Below are positions 19,404 to 30,900 of a stretch of 64,000 nt of DNA, in pieces. Position numbers and translations under genes: made by a program. This DNA is from Shinisaurus crocodilurus (Eukaryota > Chordata > Lepidosauria > Squamata > Shinisauridae). Every line of letters begins with the position of its first letter. Position 1 is the stretch's first letter. The stretch is taken from contig CM037877.1 of NCBI GenBank assembly GCA_021292165.1, positions 303,928,063 to 303,992,062 on the forward strand. The letters are read 5' to 3'. Under the pieces are notes generated by a model that searched no databases, had not been told where the DNA came from, and saw only the letters and a program-made list of their open reading frames with translations.

Positions 19404-21629
19404 CTATGTAGTTGTATGTCTTGTGCCATCCACACGGAGCCTGCCAGTTCTCTGGATCTGCCATTTGAAAGGACACACATTTTATCTCCAAATTGCGGTG
19501 TGGAATTTTAGCCTCACAACCTTGTGTAGCATGCAAGGGGTGGTAGTAACTTGCCCTTATTCATACAGCTGAGCCAGAATTTGGGAATAGCTCTTACGTG
19601 CAAGCCTACTAATCATCACTGGCCCAGAATAGAACTTGAATGGGAAGAGGAACATAGAAGGGGCCCACTACAGTTTATCATGGCACCCCAAATGAATCCT
19701 TTGAATAAAAGTAAATTTAGAATTTGTTTAAGACTTTTCTGTAAATACATGCATCATCGTTAAGTAGGGGGAAGTGGAACACTGCAGTTGGGGACAGCAG
19801 GATAGAACTTTGGCCCTGATTGAGAAGAAACTCTTGGGAAGGATTTTAAGAAAATCCCAAGCTGAGCTATCTTGGGGTAACAAAATGGAAAAAGGCCATT
19901 GAAAGTGGTCAAGAAAATATCAGAAGCAGGCTAAGGCCAAGTTCTCAATGAGATGTGAAGCTGCCTGGGCTGTATTTCAACATGCAGGTTGGAGCTTCTG
20001 ATTGAACTCAGGAGGAAAAGTACAAGGAGTGGTTCTCTACCATCAGACAACAGTTTGGCTTTTAGCAAGACTCATTGCTTATTCGTTTTGGACTCAAGAG
20101 ACACAAAGCTCAGAGTCCACCGATCAGTCATGCAAGTGAAAAAGGACATAGAAATTGTACACTTCAGAACAAGCTACAGCCAGAGTTAAAAGGGATACGA
20201 ATTACATAGCAGAAACTGGATTTAGGAGAGTGGACTGCCATTGGTGCTTTAAGGCTACGGAGCACTGTGGACTGCAGCTACCATCAGTCCTAGCCAATGG
20301 TAAGGGGGGAGAGTTGCACTCCCAACAACATCTGGAGGTCATACATTCCCCAGTCTTGTATAAGAGGATGGGGCCTTTGTGTAAAGTTACTGACAACTAT
20401 GCCCAATAGTTATGTGAAGGAGTAACTGTAGAATGTTTTTCTTTTAAAATCATCAAGTAGTGCTGGACAGGAGTAATTAATTCACCTTTGAGTAAACTAG
20501 CAGAATAATCCTGCAGAGGTCAGGAAGTCCACACTGCAGCTGCCACATCCAAGCCCTGCAATACTTGGGGTCAGCCCAGGCTGAAGTGGTGCTTTTTTCC
20601 CCGTGCCAGCTTCAGGGCTGGCATAGGTTTTTCTGTCAAGTGGCTTGTTCAAAATGACATGCCCCTTTATCAAGGAGGGCTTTTGATCCTGTGAACCCCC
20701 AACATACCCCTTTCTTCCCCGTTGCTGGAGTGCTGACGGCAGTGGGCATCCTCCTCTGAACAGTCAAGAGGTCTACAATATCCTATGGTCCCCGGGAGAG
20801 CATCCCACGGGCTGTTTTGTGCCAGTTAAGCAGAACAAGTGTAGCTTTCCCCAGCATGAGGTACAGTTAGTACCAGCTATCCATCATTTGGGCATAGGAT
20901 CACATTCTTACTCTACCTCTCAGGTATATTACTACAGGAAACAGACAAGGGAATTCCAAATGTTGGTACAAGAGCAAGATTAGTCTTCACCATAAACAAG
21001 CATAGGATTATTATGAGATTTGTTAGGGAGTTGAACCCCAGAAAGAAAGAGGCAACTAATGGGGCCTTACTAAGAGTTCTGGGTCATGCTCTTAAATATG
21101 CTAAGAATCTTCAAGATAGCAGAACATTCCCTCCCTCTGCATAAGTGCTTCTACCCAGCATGTTTGTAAAAACATTTTACAAGGAAGGCTTGTACTGAGA
21201 TCAATCAAAACATGTGGGAGGCTTTGGGGTCACATGCTTGTTCAACAGTTCACAGAGTTGGCTTTGAGTGACATGGACAGATTATTGAAAATCTGACCTG
21301 CACTTTGTAAAACACTACCAGATAGTGATTCAAAAGAGGTGTGTGTTGTGTAACACTATATGGGCTGTTGCTTGCTAAATCAAAATAATCTAAAACTAGA
21401 AATATCCTTTTTAATAATTAAAGCATACAAATATCCCCCCCATGGAACAAGAACTGAAATACTATACAGCCTTGCATAATGGTACCCTACATTTCCAAAT
21501 GCTTGTTCTAGTTTGAAATTTCATATAAATACAAAAATTGAAGAGTCAATAGGCTTCTCATTCAAACAATGCTTTTAAACAGCTTTGCTTCTATTATTTG
21601 CTGTAAAAGTCAGACCAAAACAAGTTATT
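19404..21629. other. Intergenic downstream of FUS, no gene recognised
   Basis: A worn hairpin MITE appears at about 20257-20345 (CTGCAGCTACCATCAGTCCT and AACAACATCTGGAGGTC). The remainder has no recognisable exon or repeat. Confidence 0.4.
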
Positions 21630-21651
21630 TTCAGAATTGACTGAAAACATA

Positions 21652-21876
21652 TTTATTATTCAAGTCTCCTAGCCCACCCCGCAGTTATACACACATGACT
21701 AAAACATGTTTTTAAATGTATGGGATTACTTTCAAGCACAGTCAACAAAAATTAATAGAAGGGAATACAAAGTTTGTACACAAACCAACAAGGGATACAC
21801 AAATTTGCAACAAAGTTGGACATCATATAAAATAAAAAAGTTTATAAATTCACATGGTCTGGGATTCTGTACAGGC
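21652..21876 (-). terminator. FUS: FUS 3' UTR with polyadenylation signal
   Basis: On the minus strand an AATAAA lies at 21652-21657, about 220 nt after the stop codon, in AT-rich sequence. The cleavage site would be about 15-25 nt further on. Later AATAAA-like sites could give longer isoforms. Confidence 0.7.
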
Positions 21877-21916
21877 TCAATAGGGTCTCTCACGGCGGTC
21901 CTGTCTGTGGTCCCCT
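21877..21916 (-). CDS. FUS: FUS exon 15 (PY-NLS and stop)
   Basis: Encodes [12 protein letters not shown] and TGA. P525 and Y526 are the residues bound by transportin (TNPO1) in the mammalian protein. Numbering coincides with human FUS, where this segment carries many ALS mutations. Confidence 0.98.
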
Positions 21917-24900
21917 CTGCAGAAGAGAAGAAAAAGTTTAAATTACAGATTTACGGACTTGCCTTGTTCATTGTACAATGATTAGCAACATCCCACAATT
22001 GGGCTGCAGCGGATGAGGATGTAGACTGTGTAAGTGGAAAACCCAAGATATGGATCCAACAGTCTCTCTGTCTCCCAGATTTGTATCCAGAAACAGAAAT
22101 ACAACTCCTCAGTCTTCACAGCACCCTGCTGCTGAACTAGTATTTACCTGGAATCCATTTTTCCTGGTCCAAAGTTGCCTCTGTCTCCGCCTCTTCCGCC
22201 TCGGAATCCTCCCCGATCTCCACCCCTGCCTCCACGGAAGCCGCCTCGGTCAAAGCCTCCCCGGCCTCCACGTCGTTCTTCACCAAATCCACCTCCTGGC
22301 AAAGAGGAGGAGGTTGTGAGATTATGTTGCTGTTCTGAAACAGTAGTGCTTTCCTTGTGCAATCAGAGGATTCTATAGAGGCAAGCTTTTCATCTCACTC
22401 AGAAGAACAGAACTGTGAAGAGGAGCCTTTGGGGGGATCCCCACACTACACACACACACCCTCATGTGTGAAGGCTGGGTGTGTGTGTGTGCATAGTTCC
22501 TCTTGAATGGGTGGCACCTGGAAGTCTGGAGCCAGGCTGAAAGCCTTCATATGTAAATGTAGTCAAACCCAGTAAGTCATGAGTTCCCTTCCCCCTGCCT
22601 GGCCAGGTGAAGTTCATCTTGATTGGCTAAGAGGCAGCAGAGCTACAGGGAGGAGGGGAGGGGGGGAAAAGGTATATTTCCCAAAGTGTGGGTTTTGGTC
22701 TTTGATCGCATGGGTACCCGGCTGTGGAGTGATGGCGGTAAGCCAAAGACCCCAGGTAGCTCCTGGTGAAAATTAGCTGATTGAGGGCTCTAGTGAAAGC
22801 ATGTCTTGTGGAGGGCTATCCATCTCAGACCTGCGGGCAGATGGTATAGTGCCCCCCCCCCCCCCCGCGGCAGGGCTGTGCTGGATCTAACCCTTTAAGA
22901 GAATACCCTCAGGTAATAGAGTGAATGCCTGAGAGATATTAAGGAATCAGGTTTTATTGTTTTGTAGCTCTTTTTCTGTGTACTAAAGTGTCTCTCTCTT
23001 TATTTTGTGTGCTTCTCTCATTTCCCTAATCTTGTTGTAAAATGCTACCACAATAAACCTTGTCTTGGTTTTACCCCACATGGTGTTTGTGGATTGCTCT
23101 GCTTGGTTCAGTATCTAAATCCAGGTTACAGAATTGAAGGCGAGTCCCTGAACAGAGATTCAAGTAGGATTGCAGACAGCTGAGGCTGGCAATCTGGTAT
23201 CTTGAGATCTCAGGGGGTCTTGGTTCCTTTGGAGTAGGAAAGGGTGGGGGTGTGGCAGGCCAGCCAGCCCCCCCTTCCTCCACAAGAACGAACCCAGCAA
23301 AGAACCAGTGTACAATCCCTTCCTTCCCCAAACCAAATGAAATCTCACTCATGCACCAGAAGGTAGATTACATCCATCATGACACATAAGAGGTAACATC
23401 TCAAACATGATCCATGAGCCACCTTCTACTCACCCATATGTGGTCCCCCAGGTCCATCTGGTTTTGGTGCTTTGCACTGGTTACATTCATTACGCCATGA
23501 GAAATTCATGTTCTCACATGTCCTACCACAGACATTTAGGGAAGGGGAGAAAGAACAGGAGACTTTAAAAAAAAGTAACAAATGAGATTCCAATCATGAT
23601 TAACCCTCTCTTTCCACCCTACCACCCAAGCTACTAAGCATGCTGCTTACGGATTGGGGCATTTCCAGTCTCCTGCACGCTGCTGGCCACCTCCTCCACT
23701 GGGAAAGCCACCCCTGTTGCCGCCACTGGAACCACTGTTGCTGCCACCGCCTCCTCCTCCACCACCAAATCCACCTCGGCCCATGGGTCCTAAGGAAAAA
23801 GAGGCTAGAAGTCAGTCAGTAGCAGCTACCAAGTAGAAATAGCTTTCCGTAAAAGTTTTCCTGCTGATGTTCATCTCTCACTTTATAAAAGGTTACTTTT
23901 TTACTTAGACAAGTAGAATGCAATACCCATCTTACCTACTACATTCTACGGAACAGGTTGTCCCTCCTCTCCCCACTTTGCCCAATGAACAAATTCCTTT
24001 CTCTTGTTGAAAGACAGCACAGAAATAACAAGAACCAATTCTATTATAAGCAAAAACTCCACTATTCTCAGCCACAGCAAAGACAAGTGTGGTACATACC
24101 TCCTCTACCACCACGGCCTCTTCCTCCACGGCCATTCCCACCTCCTCGGTTAAAGTCTGCCCTCCGGGTGGCAAATGAAACTTTGATGGGGTTGCCCGAA
24201 AACTCCTTCCCTGGTGAGAAGATCAGGGAGAACTTACTTACACTGGCCCAGTATAAAAACAGAAGGTGAACATTTTCAACATTAGCAGCTCTCCTTACTG
24301 CATTTCTATTTCCCTTCCAACACTGCAGAGAGAATCCCTCCCCCACCACGGAATACAAACATATGCTTTCAAAACCCACCCCCAGCAGCAAAAATGCAAT
24401 TCAAAGCCAGCAATGTACCATCAAACCAGTCAATAGCAGCCTTTGCAGATGGGGGATCGTCAAAGGAAACGGTGGCTTCTCCTTTCAGTTTTCCTGTCTC
24501 GCGGTCTGTGTACAGGTTTATCATGGGCTGTCCTGTTTTCTTGTTTGTCTGTAAAAAGACAGATACTAAATGATTTTTTTTGACAAATCTAGCTTCCATT
24601 CTTTCATATAATGCACCTATACATAGCAAGTGTTGACTATAACTGTCTCAAGGCTGCATTTGTTAAGCCATGCTGCTATATGGAAATTTTAACCAACCTT
24701 AACACATGCCTTCATTGACTTGAAAATCATTAAAAGTAGATTAAAAGGAGTGGGAGTCCATCCACCCCAATTTGTCTAGTGTCACTAGCAATTTTGCCAT
24801 TATTTATTTATTTATTATATTTATACCCCATCTTTTTTCCCCTGCAAGGAACCCAAGGCGGCTTACATAATCCTCCTCTCCATTTTATCCTCACAACAAC

Positions 24901-27900
24901 CCTGTGAGGTAGGTTAGGCTAAGAGTCCGTGACCGGCCCAAAGTCACCCAGTGAGTTTCATGGCCGAACAGGGACTAGAACCTGGATCTCCCGAGTCCCA
25001 GTCCAACACTCTCACACCACTACACCACACTGGCGTATTCAGATTACAGTAATACCTTGGATTGCAAGTAACTTGGGGTTTGAGAGCGTTTTGCAAGACG
25101 AGCAAATTTTTAAATATTTATTTTAAAAAATTTGACTTGATATACAAGCAACGTCTTGCAATACAAGTACTGTAGTACGGCTTAAAAATTAAAAATCTCT
25201 GTACAAATTTTTTTGGGGGGGATTTCGTTTTGATATAAGAGTGTTTTGAATTACAAGCACATTTCCGGAACGAATTATGCTCTCAATCCAAGGCACGACT
25301 ATACTGCTGCCCGTGTGTCTACAAACAAGATGGTTAGAATTCTGAAGGCTTTATCAAGTTGTCACAAGTGTCCCACCATTTTGTCCATTAGTAACATTGC
25401 ACCCTTTCACTTAATGAGCAGCCTTCCTGCTCATGGGGTCTTTGCAAAGGCACAATGAGCACCAATTTACCTTGATGATGCCAATCTGCTTGAAGTAGTC
25501 TGCTACTGACTCAATAGTTACATTTTCACCAAGTCCCTGAACAAAGATGGTATTGTTGTCAGAGTTATCCTGCTCACCAGCTGCAAAACAAGAAGAGTAG
25601 AATCTCCCATATCCTTTAGCGTTTAATAATCTCTGAAATTCCTGCTTCCCACCAGAGCCCTTCCTGCAGCCTCTAAAAGAAGAGCCCAAATAGCACTCCC
25701 AAGAAATACTGAACAGCATGGTGCTATTTTCTAAACTGAGACACACAACTTTAGCTACATGTTTTAGACACCGCGTTCGAGCTTGTAAGTTCTAGCAGAC
25801 ACACTCCTCTGTTGAGCAGAACATTGCCCTTCAAATCTGCACATTATCCTTCATGTTTCACTTATTTTATTGAATTCACAAAGTTTGTTTTTCAGACCAA
25901 ACTGAAACAAGCATTTTGATAATCTAAAAACTCGTTTGCTGTTCTCATGAACACTTAACCTTTAACCTCGAAAGGCATCCTGTGACATTTGCCCCTGGAG
26001 GATAACTTGAACACTTGTGCATTAGTTAGCTGAAGTCTCCAAATCCTTCTCCCCTGTGTTGTCACTACTAAATTAAAGTCAATGTGAAACAACCCAGCAG
26101 CCACTTACCAGAATCGTGGCGTGACCCTTGGTCCCGTGGTCCTTTTGCACATGAAAATAAGAGGAAGGAGAGATTCAGTTAGTGAGTGAGAACTTCCAAC
26201 TTTTTTTCACATATCAGTACCACCATCACGACCACATTAGAAACAGGCCAGTGTTGGAACATATGCAGCCCCATGGTTACTTTAAGTACAAGAGAAGCAC
26301 TCCCATCCAGTCAGAAGTGGTCCATGTCCTAATGACAAGACTGCTTATTACAAAACCAGTTTACCACTCTTTCCTCCAGGTCATACTAGACCTAATTTTT
26401 GCAGCTCTGCAGGGAGGAGCATGGCCTCCAGACACACACATGTGAGACACCCCTGGACAACCACTCTGAAGCATTTATTTTGATGTATCTTTATAGCATA
26501 CATTAGCCACTGCTACCCAGAGTCTCTTATTGACCCTTGATCAGTCTTTTAAGTCTCCAGCACCATGAGGTCTATAGCAGCATACTGCAATCTATCCTGG
26601 GACTCATTTCATCATGTACCACACTTTTAAAAAAAAAAAAACTTATGCAGAGAGAACAAACCATCTTACATCAGATAACACATTTAGAATAAGCCCTTTA
26701 CAAATGAGAGCTTTGTTTTTCTAAACTATCAGGTTATTTACTTGCATCAACCATTCTATTAACATTCTATATGTAGGTTGGGTTGTTGTTGTTTTACACC
26801 ATTTTTACACCATTTATTGCACCCAATCTTAATTTGAAAGCGTATGCCCAACACTGGTCTCAAACGCATTAACGTTCCTAATACAAGTGTTTTAAAATGT
26901 TCATGCCAAGCCTTTTTCAGCAAACCCTATGGGAACTTTCCTTAAAACCAATTCTTTTGGTTTGGTACATTCAAGTTCAAAAAGACCTTTTGTGAAACTT
27001 CGGAATATTAAAACCAAACTCGCTTAAAATAGAAGCCGATGAAACCACTTATTTGTCAAAGAGCTTTTAAGAGTTTCATACAGACAAAATTACACTTCCA
27101 AGTTTGAAGGGAGCGGCCCCTCCCATATTATTCCCTGTACCAGTAACTTTTTAAACAAGGTATCATAAACCTTTGTTTTACCGTGTTTCCTCAGGACTGC
27201 ATGCACTTCCATCAGCACATTTTAACCCAACATTCTCATGTGTGTTTTTAAGAAGGGACATCACACAAACCCAACACTTACAAAGTTATTTTTTTCTTCA
27301 TGTTCTCCCACAAAACACAAGTCTCGGGGTTCATTTTCTCCCATCTTGTTGCAAGACATACAACCAAAATGTACTGTATTGGCACCAAGAACTTGGCTGA
27401 GTAGAAAACCCCGTAACGTGGAAGTCAACACCACAGATACAACCAACTATTTTGGCATATGTGCCACAACAGGGGGGGGCTCCCATAGGTTTTTATCTGA
27501 TAAACGGTGGCTTTTCAATTTTTTTTGGCATACAAACAGAGTCTCCAAAAAATAATATATAGAAATACACTTTTGTGGTTCAAGTTTTTGAACTCTTTGG
27601 ACTTACCACCAAATTTATTGAAGCCACCACCTCGCTCACCACCGCTGAGGAGATAAGTTAGAAGATAATGATGCTTTTTCCATGGCTAAAAAGGTTTGTT
27701 GCTAGAAACTACACCATATCCGTTAAGATGCTGGCCAACATTTATGTTTGGTTCTTCCTGAAGATCCTAAAGACAACCTGCTCCACCTTTTCCTTGCCCT
27801 CAGCATTTTTTAAAATGTATCATTACACCCTTGAGAAGGTTTGCAAGTGAAACAGCTCTAGCGTTTAGTCATTCTTGCTTCTGATCTTGAACCGTTACCG

Positions 27901-30900
27901 AGGCGTCGTGATGCAGCTTTTGAGACAATGTTGCTTTCCTTGTAGCCGTCCTATTCTTGGCATGACTGGTGAACCAAGCTCATTTTTAAAATATTGTATA
28001 CCGTGCACGCTGTATTTCCAGTTCACCTTTCTCAAGTTCAACTTGTGTTTTTGCAAAGCTTTTGTTGTTTACAACCCTATATGCAGATATCTGCTTTGAA
28101 AGCATGTAAGAACCCATTCCCTCATCATTGTGTACTCATAATAGTAAGTTATTTCAGCTCTAAAGACTGCATATCTGCCTGCCATAAGATCTCTCTCCCT
28201 TCCTCAGACCCTTAACTAACATGTGGAAGGTGGAGATTTGATTAAAGTTCATTGACTTTCATACCTGTGGCACACAAAATGCAGAATTTGTTAACAGAGC
28301 AGGTATTGTTAACAGATCAACAACTTTTCATAAGCAAATAACCCTTCAGCTGCCCCACCTATACTCACCTCTCTACTATCTCATCTCTCCCAGTCAGCAG
28401 GAGCCCACATAGTCAATTTTGCTTAGCAAGCATTGCCTCTTGAACACCATCGTTAACCACCCCTCCACATAAAAAGGAGGCAGTACGCACACCCAAGAGC
28501 AGCTGAGGATACTGCTTTGCTACAACATAAACCACAAGTACAAGAAGTCCGGCCACTATGTAGGAAAACCAACACACATCCTTTTAACCTAAATTGACAC
28601 CCATTATATGGCTAGACCACAGCATTATAACCCCAAGGAAAGCTGGCTTACAACCTGCACAGAAGTATCTCGTACTGAAGAGGTTATTATAACCCTTGAT
28701 TTGCTATCAGCATATAAACCAGGCCCCCTCAGTGTACCTCACTGGGTTTACACTGGGGGTAAGAGTTGAAGAATAATCCTATTGTCTAGACATCAATTTC
28801 TTTTCCATAACAAGGAAGTACTGAATTTCTTGTATGTATTGGTATAGAACTGTAATGTGGCTCAAATAGGACCATAATTCACCTTTGAGGAATAGTACTT
28901 ATGTTCATATCAAGTGCACCTTTGAGGTTGTAAACAGATCCAAGTAGGATTACAAGACGAAAATACAATGTTTTGCCCCCATGCACAGATTTGTTACTGC
29001 AATGGTTGATTGTCAGAAAGCAGAGTTTTAACTCCTTCACATGCAGACAAGGAACAAAAAACCTGTTGACATCCATTAAAAATTCACCCCAGAGAAAGCA
29101 CTCTGACCTCAACAACATACATGGTGGCAACCCACCCTTGTTTCCATAAAACACTATACATTTCAGTCACTGCACCTCCCGTAAGAGGTTAGCTTTTTAA
29201 TAGTACTAGGAAAGATGCCAATTAAAGAAACCCACTCCCTCTCCCACAACAAGTGATTGGACACCTACCCCATGCCTCCACGACCACCTCTGTTGCCACC
29301 TCTACCACCACTCCGATCAAAGCCACCTCTACCGTATCCACCGCCGCCTCCGCCTCCTCCTCCACTGCCTCTGCCACGGCTGCGGTCCTGCTGGCTCCCA
29401 TATCCACCTTGATCCTGGCTGCCATAGCCTCCTCCACTACCACTTCCACTCATGGAGGATTGATCTTGGCCATAGCCACCAGCTGGAGAAGGCCAAAAAA
29501 AAAAAAAAAGGAAAAAAGAAGAAAAAAGAAGAATTGGTATCTGGCAGTGAGTGAAGAGGCCTGGGTGGTGCAGAATGCTGGGAAATAATCCATATCCCCC
29601 AGTCGCTCCTGCTCCCAACTAGGTGGCAGTCATTGGCTTCTGCATTCTGCACTGCAGCAGGTTTTGTCCATACAGCTTAAGGAAAGCAAGTTGGGGAAGA
29701 AAGGAAGGGTACTCACATCCACTACCACCACCTCCTCCGCTGCTACTGCCACTGCCATATTGACTCTGCTGGCCATAGCTTTGGGGTGGGTTGTAGGAAG
29801 GCTGCTGCCCATAAGAGCTCTGCTGCTGACTGCCATAGCTTGACTGCTGGCCGTAACCTCCACTCTGGGGTTGCCCATAGCTGGAGGTTTGAGAGCTGGT
29901 GCCGTAACTGCTGTTTTCAAAAAGTGACATGCACAAATGATAAAGAGATCAATACACAAAGTATCCAACCCCATCCAAAGACTGACACATTAAGATGGAG
30001 CTGGTTGAAGAATCTAGTCTTGCTGTATAAAGGCAAGAGCAGAATAAGCTTGGATTCTAACCAACATTCTCCAGTTAGGTCGGGGAAAGTACAGCAAGAA
30101 ATTTAACATAAAGAGGCACAGCCTAAAACATGCAATGAAAATTGCACCACCTCCACTTTGGACACTACTGTGGCAAATGACCATGAGAGGTCAGAGCTAT
30201 TACCTTCCAGTGGTGGAGCTGGCTGGCTGCTGGGAGTAGCTGGGATAGGATGACTGCTGCCCATAGGATGTCTGAGAAGTCTGACTGCTGCCATATCCTG
30301 TTGATGAGCCGTAAGCTTGTGGCGTTGACTGAGTGCCGTAGCCAGCTGTTCAGAAGAACAATTCATCCCAATTAAATCTCAAGTGGCATGCAACTTGCAC
30401 AACACCAATGGTCACAACAAATCAGTTTTTCAGCCTTGATTTGTAGCTCAACACTTATGTTTTTAGGAACAGCTGCCCATTGACTTTCTAAACCCCAGAC
30501 TATCAACATTATATCATAATCCATCTAGAAATCAAGGGGCTGGAGCAACAACCCTATAAGGAAAGATTACCGCAGCTGGGATGTTTAACTTTTGGTGGGA
30601 GGGTCAGGACAGATAAAAGGAAGTCCTTCTTCACACAGCACATAGTTAAACTATGGAATTCACTTCCACAAGATGTAGTGATTTGGAGGGTTTTAAAAGG
30701 GGATTGGATAAATTCATGGAGGAGAAGGCTATCAATGGCTACTAGTCCTGATAGCTATATGCTACCTCTAGTATTAGGGGCAGTATGCCTACGTACACCA
30801 GTTGCTGGGGAACATGGGCAGGATGGTGCTGTTGCACTCATGTCCTGCTTGCGGGATCCCATGGGCAGCTGGTTGGCCACCGTGTGAACAGATTGCTGGA

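Larger units (their letters stand above)
25750..29260 (-). other. FUS: Repeat-free FUS introns 6 and 7 region
   Basis: Intron 6 (27645-29268, 1.6 kb), intron 7 (26142-27606, 1.5 kb) and the adjoining part of intron 8 contain none of the repeat families that fill introns 2, 3, 9 and 13. In mammals introns 6 and 7 of FUS are unusually conserved and are retained in a large nuclear fraction of the mRNA as part of autoregulation. The sequence is T- and A-rich, without large open frames. Confidence 0.65.

Noticed and set aside
22175..22378. Pro-rich plus-strand frame
   Set aside because: Antisense of FUS exon 14 (RGG box); no independent evidence.
29253..29588. Ala/Thr/Ser-rich plus-strand frame
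   Set aside because: It is the antisense of FUS exon 6, whose Gly codons create open frames on the other strand.
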